A DNA stretch of 33,127 bases from Phycisphaerae bacterium. GTDB taxonomy: Bacteria; Planctomycetota; Phycisphaerae; Tepidisphaerales; Tepidisphaeraceae. Location: the NCBI GenBank assembly GCA_026004655.1, contig BPJO01000028.1, positions 1-33,127 of the forward strand. The letters are read 5' to 3'. Below the pieces are notes generated by a model that worked only from the letters and a program-made list of their open reading frames with translations, was not told the DNA's origin and searched no databases. The position numbers were made by a program, and so were the translations under genes. Below are positions 25,595-33,127 of this stretch, piece by piece. Numbering within the stretch: position 1 is the first letter of the stretch; each line of letters begins with the position of its first letter.

Positions 25595-26868
25595 CCGGAC
25601 CCAACCCCGGCTAGTTCTTCAAGACCGTCGGCGGCTGTCACCGCCCCGCGGTCAGACCGGGCCCAACCCGATACACGCCCACAGGATCTCATAACTTCAT
25701 GAGAATCAAGCAGTTGTGAAAGTTTTTGGGCCACCCGACGAGGGGTCAATCCTTTGACACCGATCCGATCGCCCACGCCCAATCGACAACAGATCGCTGC
25801 GTTATCGAACTGGTCATGGCTCATGGGCATGATCAGAAGGGGAAGACCGGCTTTGAGACCTTGTGCTGTAGTCCCGATCCCTCCGTGATAGACCAACGCG
25901 GCACAATGAGGCAGTAGTTGACTGAAAGGAGCAAAACGGACATGACGGACCGTCCGCGGGAGATCCCGAGGAATCTGATGGTCTTGGCGTGTGAGCAGAA
26001 CTCCCCGTCGTCCCAACCGGACACACGCCTGTACCGCCGTTCGAAAAAAATGTTCTCCAAACGCCATCGCACTTCCCGGGGTAAAGGCGATCGGTTTATC
26101 GGCCTCGTTCAACCATTCCTCCAACGAAGGATCCAAGGATTGTTGATCACTTTCGTCGTAATGAACAAATCCTGTCAGTCTCACCTGGTCCGGATAATCT
26201 GACGGACGCGGGAAAAACCATTCCGACCACAACCCCAGCGTCATTCCCGGACCGTGCCACCAACCGTTCTGGATCCGCCGGACTTCCGGCAGTCCCAGTT
26301 CCCGACGAAAGGTGTTTAATGTCGGGCAAATCATCGGATCAATAAACCACCGGTCGGCCCCTTCCCAAAACTTGTCACGCATGAATCGTGGAAGCCAGTT
26401 AGCATTAACCCCCCCGGGCAATACGGGCATTATTTCCCGGGACCGAATACAGATCGGAGACAAGTGTAAGGTAGCCATCGGAAAACCGTGTTTTTCCGAA
26501 GCGCAGATCGCGCCCAACGCCAGGCTCGATGCTGCCAGGCACGTCTTTTTATCTGCATGGTCGATCACCCCTTCGTAGACCTGTTTTAGGGATCGACCGA
26601 CCATTTCCATGATCGTTTGAGGCCCTCTCATCCGGTGCCACACGTCCGGATTATTCATTACCTGCAGGTAATCCTCTCGTGTCCCTAGCTTCACAAACCC
26701 CAAACCGGCCTTCAAGATCAGTTCCTCAAACCACGGACTAGCCATCACGCGAACACGATGTCCTCGAGAAGCCAGCTCGCGTCCGATCCCGACCACAGGA
26801 TGAACGTCTCCGTGTGAACCGATCGCGATCAGTAAAAAATCCGTAACGTCTTTCGCAATCCCCGCCAT
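25561..26868 (-). CDS. UGT-type (GT1/GT28-like) glycosyltransferase
   Basis: A 435-residue GT-B enzyme that moves a sugar from a nucleotide donor to a small lipophilic acceptor, such as a sterol, lipid or natural product. The N-terminal domain shows AIGSHGDVHPVVGIGRELAS and RGHRVRV. The C-terminal domain has the donor-binding block HGGIGTTAQGLKAGLPLLIM then PMSHDQFDNA, typical of macrolide and sterol glycosyltransferases. The start ATG 26868 lies two bases after the stop of the PTPS-like gene; an upstream in-frame start would lie inside that gene. The acceptor cannot be told from sequence. Its 3' end overlaps truD on the other strand by 34 bases. Confidence 0.9.
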   Translation of the reverse strand: MAGIAKDVTDFLLIAIGSHGDVHPVVGIGRELASRGHRVRVMASPWFEELILKAGLGFVKLGTREDYLQVMNNPDVWHRMRGPQTIMEMVGRSLKQVYEGVIDHADKKTCLAASSLALGAICASEKHGFPMATLHLSPICIRSREIMPVLPGGVNANWLPRFMRDKFWEGADRWFIDPMICPTLNTFRRELGLPEVRRIQNGWWHGPGMTLGLWSEWFFPRPSDYPDQVRLTGFVHYDESDQQSLDPSLEEWLNEADKPIAFTPGSAMAFGEHFFRTAVQACVRLGRRGVLLTRQDHQIPRDLPRTVRHVRFAPFSQLLPHCAALVYHGGIGTTAQGLKAGLPLLIMPMSHDQFDNAAICCRLGVGDRIGVKGLTPRRVAQKLSQLLDSHEVMRSCGRVSGWARSDRGAVTAADGLEELAGVGSGQKVSIAGSFG

Positions 26869-26870
26869 AT

Positions 26871-27671
26871 TTATTCCGAGTACGTCGCCCACGTCTTTGG
26901 GGTCTCCCAAACGGTCACACGGTCGAGCCTGCAATTCGGTTGTTTCAACGGTGATTGCAACCAGCCAAAAATCACCCGAGCGATATTCTCCACACTCGGG
27001 TTGCAGGTTTTAAAAGCTTCGACTTCGAGATTCAAAAACTTGTGATCCAGAGGGTCGATTACCTGCTGATGGACGATCTTTTCCAGAATCGAAAGGGGCA
27101 TCAACACGCCGGTGGTGTCCGGATCGCCCGCCAAGGTTACCTCCAATTCATAATTGTGTCCGTGCCCGTACGGGTTGTTGCATTTGCCGAATAATCGGCG
27201 GTTTTCCTCATCGGATAAACTCGGATTATGAAGCCGATGGGCTGCCGAAAACTCAAACTTCTGGGATACACGTATCATTTGTGGCTCCGAAGAAATCCAC
27301 TCGACCGAATGATAAGGGGTTAAAATCCATTCGATCTTCTCCAACGAACTGCCCCGCCAACTTTCTGACAACCGATCCTTCAATCCTTTCAGAACTGTTG
27401 CAGGATCGCATCGACCTTCAAACCAAAGGTTTTGAAGAAACGGGATCGCCTTGTCACGAACTTCTCGATCGATGTCGGTAATACTGCGAAGATAACTACT
27501 CACGGGATCGACTGAACCCGCGAGTGTGATCCTGAGGACAAAAAAGCATCCCCCCGGGTCATAAGCCGGAATACCCCCGTGTCCGTTATGACCGGTTACC
27601 GGAACTTCAAGCTCCCCGGACATCCGATCGGCTTTTAACGTAAAACGTACTTCTCGAGTCAGGAGCATCAT
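26871..27671 (-). CDS. Tandem 6-pyruvoyl-tetrahydropterin synthase / QueD-like protein
   Basis: A 266-residue protein, about twice the usual 120-150. The C-terminal half (about 133-266) is a complete PTPS/QueD domain: zinc ligands H145, H170 and H172 (FSAAHRL, YGHGHNYELEV), catalytic C164 (GKCNNPYGHGH), then LDHKFLN at 208-214, E228 (PSVENIARVIF) and E256 (VWETP). The N-terminal half (about 5-85) has the same order of strands, with NGHGGIPAYDPGGCFFVLRI, ITLAGSVDP and ITDIDREVRDK, but lacks the catalytic residues, so it looks like a decayed copy. QueD makes carboxytetrahydropterin for queuosine; PTPS makes pyruvoyl-tetrahydropterin. No other queuosine or pterin gene lies beside it. The UGT gene follows with only two bases between. 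Confidence 0.82.
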   Translation of the reverse strand: MMLLTREVRFTLKADRMSGELEVPVTGHNGHGGIPAYDPGGCFFVLRITLAGSVDPVSSYLRSITDIDREVRDKAIPFLQNLWFEGRCDPATVLKGLKDRLSESWRGSSLEKIEWILTPYHSVEWISSEPQMIRVSQKFEFSAAHRLHNPSLSDEENRRLFGKCNNPYGHGHNYELEVTLAGDPDTTGVLMPLSILEKIVHQQVIDPLDHKFLNLEVEAFKTCNPSVENIARVIFGWLQSPLKQPNCRLDRVTVWETPKTWATYSE

Positions 27672-27690
27672 GTTCGTACCCTATCTCATA

Positions 27691-27696
27691 ACTATA
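27691..27696 (-). promoter_or_regulatory. Candidate -10 element of the PTPS-like gene
   Basis: TATAGT on the minus strand lies 19 bases before the ATG at 27671. The -35 region is weak (TTTCAA about 15 bases upstream). Confidence 0.35.
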
Positions 27697-27745
27697 GTCT
27701 CTGACACGTCGTTGAAAATTTGTTTGCATTTTGTTCGTACACCCC

Positions 27746-27773
27746 TTGACAAATTTGTCTTGAGTGTTATATT
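27746..27773 (+). promoter_or_regulatory. Strong sigma-70-like promoter of the DksA-like gene with palindromic operator candidate
   Basis: A perfect TTGACA (27746-27751), 16-base spacer and TATATT (27768-27773). The -35 is embedded in a perfect 12-base palindrome GACAAATTTGTC (27748-27759), a good position for a repressor. The nine-base sequence TGTTCGTAC occurs just upstream at 27732-27740 and again at 27671-27679, beside the PTPS start. The leader to the coding start is about 100 bases. Confidence 0.65.
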
Positions 27774-27878
27774 TAAGGGTCTATCGCCTTTTAGGCAGTT
27801 CGGGTCGCCGTCAGGTGATCGATAGTTTCGGAAGGTCAGGAGGGGCCGACGCGGCAGCAGAAAGGTTTGGTCGCATCC

Positions 27879-28598
27879 GTGGCGAAGAAATCGGTCAAGA
27901 AATCGGGGACAAACAAGTCCAAAGCATCACCCAAAACATCCTCTGGAGCTAAATCCGTCCCTACCAAGTCATCCAAAACCGTTCCTGTCGTCAAATCTCG
28001 AACTCCCAAAACCGTCAAATCGTCGATCGCCAAGGCTTCGGCCAAATTAATGGCCAAGTTCGATGACCCGTCGGTCGTCTTAAAAGCAGCTAAAATCCTG
28101 AAACGCAAAAAACTTAAAAGTAAAAGCATCGCCCGTCCGCCGGTCGAGGACCTACCCCCCGTCCGAATCCCTCCCAAGCCCGTGACCAGCGATTCCAAGA
28201 TGCAAAAAAACCGGGCAGGACTTTCACCCAAGGAACTGGAACATTTCCGCTCGCTTTTACTCGAAAAACGACGAGAAATCCTCGGAGATGTCACCAGCAT
28301 GGAACGCGAAGCCCTTCGTAGCGCCAATACCAATCTGTCCACCCTACCCCTGCACATGGCTGACACAGGCACGGACGCCTACGAACAGGAGTTCACCCTC
28401 GGTCTGGTCGAAAAAGATCGACAGCTTCTTCGCGAAATCCAGATCGCGCTGGCCAAAATCCAGGACGGTAGCTACGGCTTGTGCGAAGGCACCGGGAAAC
28501 CTATCTCCAAGGCCCGTCTCGAAGCCCAACCTTGGGCCCGTTATTCCATCGAACACGCCCGTGAACTCGAAAAACGTCGCTTCCGAAGACCTTTTTAA
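27879..28598 (+). CDS. DksA/TraR-like protein with lysine-rich N-terminal tail and degenerate zinc finger
   Basis: A protein of about 239 residues. The last 120 residues follow DksA/TraR, which binds RNA polymerase: helices LSPKELEHFRSLLLEKRREI and ADTGTDAYEQEFTLGLVEKD with the acidic coiled-coil tip region, then the finger region YGLCEGTGKPISKARLEAQP and WARYSIEHARELE. Canonical members have CxxC...CxxC; here only the first cysteine remains, the others being T, S and H. The N-terminal ~100 residues are rich in K, S, T and P, like a histone H1-type tail, and may bind nucleic acid. The start is uncertain: TTG 27867 is too close to the AAAGG site, GTG 27879 is rather far. lspA follows, a gene order also seen in other phyla. 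Confidence 0.8.
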   Translation: MAKKSVKKSGTNKSKASPKTSSGAKSVPTKSSKTVPVVKSRTPKTVKSSIAKASAKLMAKFDDPSVVLKAAKILKRKKLKSKSIARPPVEDLPPVRIPPKPVTSDSKMQKNRAGLSPKELEHFRSLLLEKRREILGDVTSMEREALRSANTNLSTLPLHMADTGTDAYEQEFTLGLVEKDRQLLREIQIALAKIQDGSYGLCEGTGKPISKARLEAQPWARYSIEHARELEKRRFRRPF

Positions 28599-28677
28599 AT
28601 CCATTTTTTAAATCACTGACTCCGGGTTGAGCCTGATTTACTCTGGATTTTCCTTGATGAGAGTTTACCTCAACGGT

Positions 28678-28707
28678 TTGAGAACCAACCCCGTTGTTCG
28701 ATATAGT
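28678..28707 (+). promoter_or_regulatory. Candidate lspA promoter placed for a leaderless transcript
   Basis: TTGAGA (28678-28683), 18-base spacer and TATAGT (28702-28707). The lspA ATG begins seven bases after the -10, where transcription itself should begin. No ribosome-binding site precedes the ATG. Confidence 0.5.
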
Positions 28708-28714
28708 CTACGCC

Positions 28715-29317
28715 ATGGATGGTTATTCTCACTACCGAGCGTTTTACTCCCCGGCAGCCTGGCTTTGCCTGCTCCTGCCCTTTTTTGTCGGAGTAACGCT
28801 GGATTTGTACACCAAATACATGACCGAGGAACGACTGCTGGTCAATCGGGTGGTGGATGACGACGGAACCGTCTATCTGGATACTCGAGTCTATCAGGTG
28901 ATCCCCGATTATCTGCATCTGACTTACCACGAAAATCGTGGAGCGGTTTTTGGTATCGGACAAGGAGCACGAACACTGTTCCTCCTGGTGTCCGTCATGG
29001 CCGTTGTGCTTCTGGGCTATTTATTTATTCAATCCTGTCAACAAAGGCTGTACCAGTTCCTACTTGGTATGTTGTTAGCAGGGGTTGTGGGAAATATGTA
29101 TGACCGTGCGATGTATGGGTATGTCCGGGATATGATTTATATTTTCCCCAAAGCCGGTATTTTTCCTTGGATTTTCAATATCGCTGATAGTTTATTATGT
29201 ACTGGTGTGGCAGGGATGTTCATTTTGTCGGCGTTTCGTCGTACACCCTTGACCAACCCATCTTCCGTCGATTCACACGTTTCGGAATCTTCCCGGTCTG
29301 ATTCTTCTTTTCACTGA
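28715..29317 (+). CDS. lspA: Lipoprotein signal peptidase (signal peptidase II)
   Basis: LspA is an inner-membrane aspartyl protease that removes signal peptides from prolipoproteins. The 200-residue protein starts at ATG 28715 and has four membrane helices. Family motifs are LDLYTKY in helix 1 (the conserved D and K), LTYHENRGAVFGIG, the first catalytic aspartate in GVVGNMYDRAMYGYVRD, and the second in WIFNIADSLLCTG. The insert VYLDTRVYQVIPDY before the NRGAVFG motif is longer than in E. coli. The C-terminal tail is serine-rich. The lipoprotein at 17466-18125 is a likely client. ribD starts seven bases downstream. Confidence 0.93.
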   Translation: MDGYSHYRAFYSPAAWLCLLLPFFVGVTLDLYTKYMTEERLLVNRVVDDDGTVYLDTRVYQVIPDYLHLTYHENRGAVFGIGQGARTLFLLVSVMAVVLLGYLFIQSCQQRLYQFLLGMLLAGVVGNMYDRAMYGYVRDMIYIFPKAGIFPWIFNIADSLLCTGVAGMFILSAFRRTPLTNPSSVDSHVSESSRSDSSFH

Positions 29318-29323
29318 GACAGT

Positions 29324-30520
29324 ATGTGGGCTGAGTCAGATGTTCAGTTTCTGGATCGCGCATCCCGACTGGCGATGAATGGTAGGGGTTGGGTCGAGCC
29401 CAATCCGATGGTCGGATGCGTCATTGTCAAAAATGACCGAATCATCGGCGAAGGGTTTCACTCTCGATTCGGATCACCCCATGCCGAACCGACGGCGTTA
29501 TCCGGTTGTACCGAATCTCCGAATGGCGCAACAGCCTATGTCACGCTCGAACCGTGTTGTCATACCCATAAGAAAACCCCCCCTTGCGTACCCCTGTTGA
29601 TCGAGCACCGGATCGCCCGTGTGGTCATCGGATGCGTCGATCCGAATCCTCAAGTTAATGGAAATGGGATTCGTCAACTGAAACAAGCGGGAATCGAAGT
29701 CGATCTTGCCCCGACGTTGGTCGAAGCACGTTTTAAACAGTTGATCAGTCCGTTTATTCTTCGCACGCTGTATGATCGTCCGTATGTGACCATGAAATGG
29801 GCGCAAACCTCTGACGGAAAAGTGGCGGGTCACGAAGGAATGCGCCTGAAAATCACGGACGAACCTGCCAATCGCTTGGTTCATTGGCTTCGGACAAGAA
29901 GCGATGCGATTGTGGTGGGTATCAACACCGTGCTCAACGACGATCCGTCCTTGACCGTGCGGGGCGTAGACGTGATTCGTCACCCGGAACGGATTATCCT
30001 GGACCGCAAATTGCGTACACCTACAACCTCTCAACTCGTCCGTACGGCTTTGCTGACACCCACCGTTGTGGTTACCAGTCTGACTGCTCCGAGTGCCCAC
30101 TTCGAACCTCTGGTTGAAAAAGGAGTGAGAGTGGTCTGGCCCCCGGCTGAACGTGAAGACCTCCTCCAAGCGGCCCTCCGGGCCGGTGAATACGTCAAAA
30201 AAAACTATACCCATGTTCTGATCGAACCCGGACCAACCCTCGCGAGCGCGGTCTTTCGGGCAGGGATCTGTGACCGTTTGTGGGTCTTTGAATCCCCACA
30301 GACCCTCGACGACCCTTCTGCTCCTCGTGCATCGACCATTCCCCCCTGGTTTGAACTCAGCGGACAACTCCGTATCGGACAGGATCTGCTTTACGAGTAT
30401 CTCAACACGCAAAGTCCTGCTTACTTTACCCATTACCCCAGCGTCGATTTTCTCCTCACGTCCGAAAACCACTCATCGGGAGTCGATTTTTCTGATTCGC
30501 GACCGAAGACCGACGACTGA
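29324..30520 (+). CDS. ribD: Bifunctional riboflavin deaminase/reductase
   Basis: RibD carries out the second and third steps of riboflavin synthesis: deamination of the pyrimidine, then reduction of the ribosyl chain. The deaminase domain has H53-A-E55 (HAEPTAL) and the zinc cysteines C78 and C88 in EPCCHTHKKTPPC. The reductase domain starts near residue 155 with PYVTMKWAQTSDGKVAG, and shows RTRSDAIVVGINTVLNDDPS and LTVR, then IEPGPTLASAV. The length of 398 residues is about 30 longer than usual, mostly a C-terminal tail of low complexity. It follows lspA by seven bases and its stop abuts the hisF stop on the other strand (TGA|TCA). Confidence 0.95.
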   Translation: MWAESDVQFLDRASRLAMNGRGWVEPNPMVGCVIVKNDRIIGEGFHSRFGSPHAEPTALSGCTESPNGATAYVTLEPCCHTHKKTPPCVPLLIEHRIARVVIGCVDPNPQVNGNGIRQLKQAGIEVDLAPTLVEARFKQLISPFILRTLYDRPYVTMKWAQTSDGKVAGHEGMRLKITDEPANRLVHWLRTRSDAIVVGINTVLNDDPSLTVRGVDVIRHPERIILDRKLRTPTTSQLVRTALLTPTVVVTSLTAPSAHFEPLVEKGVRVVWPPAEREDLLQAALRAGEYVKKNYTHVLIEPGPTLASAVFRAGICDRLWVFESPQTLDDPSAPRASTIPPWFELSGQLRIGQDLLYEYLNTQSPAYFTHYPSVDFLLTSENHSSGVDFSDSRPKTDD

Positions 30521-31291
30521 TCAGACGAGTCGGACCGGAACGCCCCGCTGGTGAAGGTACTGTTTCACGGAACCGACCGTGTATTCATTGAAATGAAAGA
30601 TGCTGGCAGCCAGAGCAGCATCCGCGTGCCCGCGGGTCAGTACCAGGAACATATCCTCAGGAGAACCGGCTCCCCCCGAAGCCACTACGGGTATTTTAAC
30701 CGCATCGCTGACTGCCCGAGTCATTTCGAGGTCATAACCGGATTTGGTCCCGTCGGTATTCATGACGTTCAACACGATTTCGCCGGCGCCCAACTGCTCG
30801 GCCTGTTTGACCCAATCCATCACCCGAATTCCGGTGGCGGTTCGACCCCCGTTAATGAAGACTTCCCAGACCTCGACCCCGTCCTTGAATACCCGATTGG
30901 CGTCCAGACCCAGTACCGTGGCGCAACGACCGAATTTGCGTGCAATGTCGGCTAGCAATTGCGGATGCTTGACCGCGGCAGAGTTGACCGATACTTTCTC
31001 TGCCCCGGCTTGGATCAGTCGCGTAGCGTCTTCGAGTGTGCGAATCCCCCCCCCGACGGTCAATGGCATGAAACACTCTTCAACCACCCGCTGGACTACG
31101 TCGGCCATGATCCCACGACCTTCATGGCTAGCAGTGATATCGTAAAAGACCAGTTCGTCTGCCCCTTGCGTCTGATACCGCTTGGCCTGTTCGATCGGAT
31201 CGCCGGCATCCACGTGATCAAAAAACTTTACACCTTTGACCACGCGTCCTCGGTCTACATCCAAGCAGGGAATGATACGTTTGGTTAACAC
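30521..31291 (-). CDS. hisF: Imidazole glycerol phosphate synthase, cyclase subunit
   Basis: HisF uses ammonia from HisH to form imidazole glycerol phosphate and AICAR, joining histidine and purine pathways. The 256-residue TIM barrel shows the catalytic aspartates D11 (IIPCLDVDRGRVVKG) and D130 (LGLDANRV), phosphate-binding TVGGGIRT and ASGGAGSPED, and NTDGTKSGYD. Start is GTG 31291 without a clear ribosome site. hisH is 13 kb away. A tRNA-His gene lies 59 bases upstream on the same strand, which may be chance or co-transcription. Confidence 0.96.
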   Translation of the reverse strand: MLTKRIIPCLDVDRGRVVKGVKFFDHVDAGDPIEQAKRYQTQGADELVFYDITASHEGRGIMADVVQRVVEECFMPLTVGGGIRTLEDATRLIQAGAEKVSVNSAAVKHPQLLADIARKFGRCATVLGLDANRVFKDGVEVWEVFINGGRTATGIRVMDWVKQAEQLGAGEIVLNVMNTDGTKSGYDLEMTRAVSDAVKIPVVASGGAGSPEDMFLVLTRGHADAALAASIFHFNEYTVGSVKQYLHQRGVPVRLV

Positions 31292-31350
31292 CGAAGGGTA
31301 AGTTGATCGAACTTGGGACCGGTCACTTCAATGATTACGGGTTTGAACAG

Positions 31351-31424
31351 GGTAACCGACGGGACTCGAACCCGCGACGTCCAGGACCACAACCTGGCGC
31401 TCTACCAACTGAGCTACGGTCACC
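31351..31424 (-). tRNA. tRNA-His (anticodon GUG)
   Basis: On the minus strand a full cloverleaf: extra G at -1 (31424) facing C73 (31351), acceptor GTGACCG/CGGTTAC, D stem GCTC/GAGC, anticodon stem CCAGG/CCTGG with loop TTGTGGT (anticodon GTG, plus 31388-31390), T arm GCGGG-TTCGAGT-CCCGT. The encoded G-1 opposite C73 is the identity mark of tRNA-His. CCA is not encoded. Confidence 0.95.
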
Positions 31425-31592
31425 GTTAGATCGAGTATTCTGCAAAAAGCAGGCTTTTATGTCAACGCCGGCAAGATCCGGAGAACAAGGATATGACGAA
31501 CTTTTGACCGATTCGCAGACTCATTCGATCGATACCGGTTTGAATGCCCAAACCGATGGTCGGGCTTGCAACTTGACCGATTCTCCCGGGTC

Positions 31593-33098
31593 TTATCGTT
31601 CTGAAGTGTCGATCACAATCACAGCATGGGTGGTCGGCGGGAGTTTCAGTCGTAGTTTCCGATCATCGATGTTCGCCCGGGCCAATGTCGGAACGACGGC
31701 ATCAGGTCGATCGAACGAGTTGGTCTGCTTGAGGTCGGTTCCCCCGATCTGCTGGGAAAAAAGTACCTGTTGCAATTTTCGGTCCAAGATTTCGAACTCC
31801 ACCACCTGTTCTGATTCGATGGATCGATTGACCGTACTCAGCATCAATCGGCCGGTCGAGGGATCTAAGGTACAAGCAGCATCGAGCACAGGCACTTGTC
31901 CGTGCTTTCCTGCCGAATATGTAGGAGATTGAATCGAAAGACTAAGGCTTTGTCCTCGTGCGTGGGTCGAAAGCATCTCGAAAGGATAAAAAATCGTTTG
32001 AAGGAACAACCCATCTTGTCGGGTCATGATCGGTGCTATCACATTAACCACTTGTGCGATGCAGGCGATTTTGACGATATCCGCTCGACGTATAAAGGCG
32101 TTCAGATACTGTGCAGCGATCAGAGCATCTTCGACATTGTAGATGTCTTCAAGCAAGTGAGGAGCCTTCGTCCACAATTGCTTGGGCTCTCGTTGACCAT
32201 GAGAGTGATACCACACGTTCCATTCATCAAAAGACAGATAGACACGTTTGTGGCTCTTTTTCACCCCACGAACATAGTCCAGAAGCCCTGCGTAATCTGT
32301 CAAAATACGGTCGATTTCAACACCTTCGGCCAGGTACTCGGCTGAGTGATTAGCCGAGTTGTTGCTGTAACGATGGGCCGAAAGATAGTCCACCGTATCC
32401 CAGCAATGTTCGAGCACCTGACGGTCCCATTCGAGATAAGTTTTCATCCCCCGAGCGGAGGACCCGACCGCGATCGTTTGAATGGAGGGATCCAAACCCT
32501 TCATCATCCGGGAAGCCGCATCGGCACGGAGCGCGTATTCGTGCGCGGGCACATGACCAGCCTGCCAGGGTCCGTCCATCTCGTTCCCCAGACACCACAA
32601 CTTGATTCCGTACCCCTTTTCGTGTCCGGTATTGGCCCGTCGACGTCTGACCCACTCGGATTCGGTCTCCAGGTTGCAATACTCCAGCAAGTGTGCGGCT
32701 TCGAGGGTCCCCAGGGTTCCCAGATTCACGGCCAACATTGGTTCGGTACCAACTTTTCTGCACCACGGAATAAACTCGTCCACCCCGAACTCATTAGTTT
32801 CTAATGATTGCCACGCATAATCAACCCGAGCAGGACGTTTCTCCCGGGGTCCGATCCCGTCTCGCCAGTCATAACAACTGACAAAATTTCCCCCCGGATA
32901 TCTCATCACCGGCATGCGCAGACGACGAACCGCCTCGATCACATCCTGGCGATACCCCTGTTCATCCGACAGCGCAGAACCCGGTTCATAGATCCCTTCA
33001 TAAATGCACCTTCCGAGATGTTCGGCGAATCCTCCAAAGATCTTGGGATCCACTTGTCCGATCGAAAGTACCGAAACCGCAGTGATAGTTGATTTCAT
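31593..33098 (-). CDS. abfA: Alpha-L-arabinofuranosidase, glycoside hydrolase family 51
   Basis: A 501-residue retaining glycosidase that removes terminal arabinofuranosyl groups from arabinan or arabinoxylan fragments. The catalytic (beta/alpha)8 barrel shows FGGFAEHLGRCIYEGIYEP at 21-39, RYPGGNFVSCYDWRDGIGP at 66-84, the acid/base E173 in WCLGNEMDGPW, AHRYSNN at 241-247, and the nucleophile E292 in SFDEWNVWY. The C-terminal ~130 residues form the beta-sandwich domain. There is no signal peptide, so it should act in the cytoplasm on imported oligosaccharides, as in bacterial intracellular GH51 enzymes. The start at ATG 33098 has CACAAT six bases upstream and no ribosome site. Nothing recognisable was found between it and tRNA-His. 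Confidence 0.95.
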   Translation of the reverse strand: MKSTITAVSVLSIGQVDPKIFGGFAEHLGRCIYEGIYEPGSALSDEQGYRQDVIEAVRRLRMPVMRYPGGNFVSCYDWRDGIGPREKRPARVDYAWQSLETNEFGVDEFIPWCRKVGTEPMLAVNLGTLGTLEAAHLLEYCNLETESEWVRRRRANTGHEKGYGIKLWCLGNEMDGPWQAGHVPAHEYALRADAASRMMKGLDPSIQTIAVGSSARGMKTYLEWDRQVLEHCWDTVDYLSAHRYSNNSANHSAEYLAEGVEIDRILTDYAGLLDYVRGVKKSHKRVYLSFDEWNVWYHSHGQREPKQLWTKAPHLLEDIYNVEDALIAAQYLNAFIRRADIVKIACIAQVVNVIAPIMTRQDGLFLQTIFYPFEMLSTHARGQSLSLSIQSPTYSAGKHGQVPVLDAACTLDPSTGRLMLSTVNRSIESEQVVEFEILDRKLQQVLFSQQIGGTDLKQTNSFDRPDAVVPTLARANIDDRKLRLKLPPTTHAVIVIDTSER

Positions 33099-33104
33099 TC
33101 AAGA

Positions 33105-33110
33105 ATTGTG
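33105..33110 (-). promoter_or_regulatory. Candidate -10 element of abfA, placed for a leaderless transcript
   Basis: CACAAT on the minus strand ends six bases before the abfA ATG, the same spacing as at panB. The -35 region falls at or beyond the window end and cannot be judged. Confidence 0.3.
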
Positions 33111-33127
33111 CGCAAACTGAAGCCATA

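Noticed and set aside
31425..31592. Possible gene between tRNA-His and abfA
   Set aside because: Plus-strand frames here extend from the tRNA region into antisense of abfA and show no family pattern.

Overview
The window most likely comes from a bacterium of the Planctomycetota, probably close to the class Phycisphaerae. The pointers are an ABC exporter whose permease carries a very large loop and overlaps a 569-residue N-terminally anchored protein of a type I associate with Phycisphaerae; a DksA-like protein that has lost most zinc-finger cysteines and sits just before lspA; a DUF115 plus CMP-sugar cassette; futalosine-pathway menaquinone synthesis (mqnD); and scattered his genes. This is inference from gene content. 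No rRNA, phage, insertion sequence or CRISPR array was seen.

Layout. Positions 1-5023 (minus strand) hold complex I membrane-arm genes in the order nuoH-J-K-L-M. nuoI is missing between H and J, and nuoM is cut by the window edge. Each gene is recognisable over its whole length, but the reading frame breaks about 40 times. Every break moves the frame the same way and is repaired by deleting one base from a run. Positions 5186-8427 hold a four-gene minus-strand operon for a CMP-activated sugar: DUF115 protein, CMP-sugar synthetase, D-2-hydroxyacid dehydrogenase, SDR. Then come htrA (one frameshift of the same kind) and panB, rpsU, and the ABC exporter operon with a GNAT acetyltransferase. The minus strand from 16719 to 21505 carries hisH, an OmpA-type lipoprotein, and iscS (one more frameshift) translationally coupled to two membrane proteins: a degenerate cation-exchanger-like protein and an Amt-family protein that lacks the first pore histidine.

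Positions 21615-25594 carry mqnD, a DUF456 protein, rarD, a CAU tRNA that overlaps the end of rarD, and truD. On the minus strand follow a UGT-type glycosyltransferase and a tandem 6-pyruvoyl-tetrahydropterin-synthase-like protein. These are divergent, across a promoter with a perfect palindrome, from a DksA-like gene, lspA and ribD. The window ends with hisF, tRNA-His and a GH51 arabinofuranosidase on the minus strand.

Most genes are housekeeping: respiration, pantothenate, riboflavin, histidine, menaquinone, tRNA modification, lipoprotein processing and Fe-S/sulfur supply. The most unusual items are the one-directional frameshift swarm confined to nuo, the coupled pair of degenerate transporters behind iscS, the tRNA nested in the rarD stop region, and the CMP-sugar cassette.
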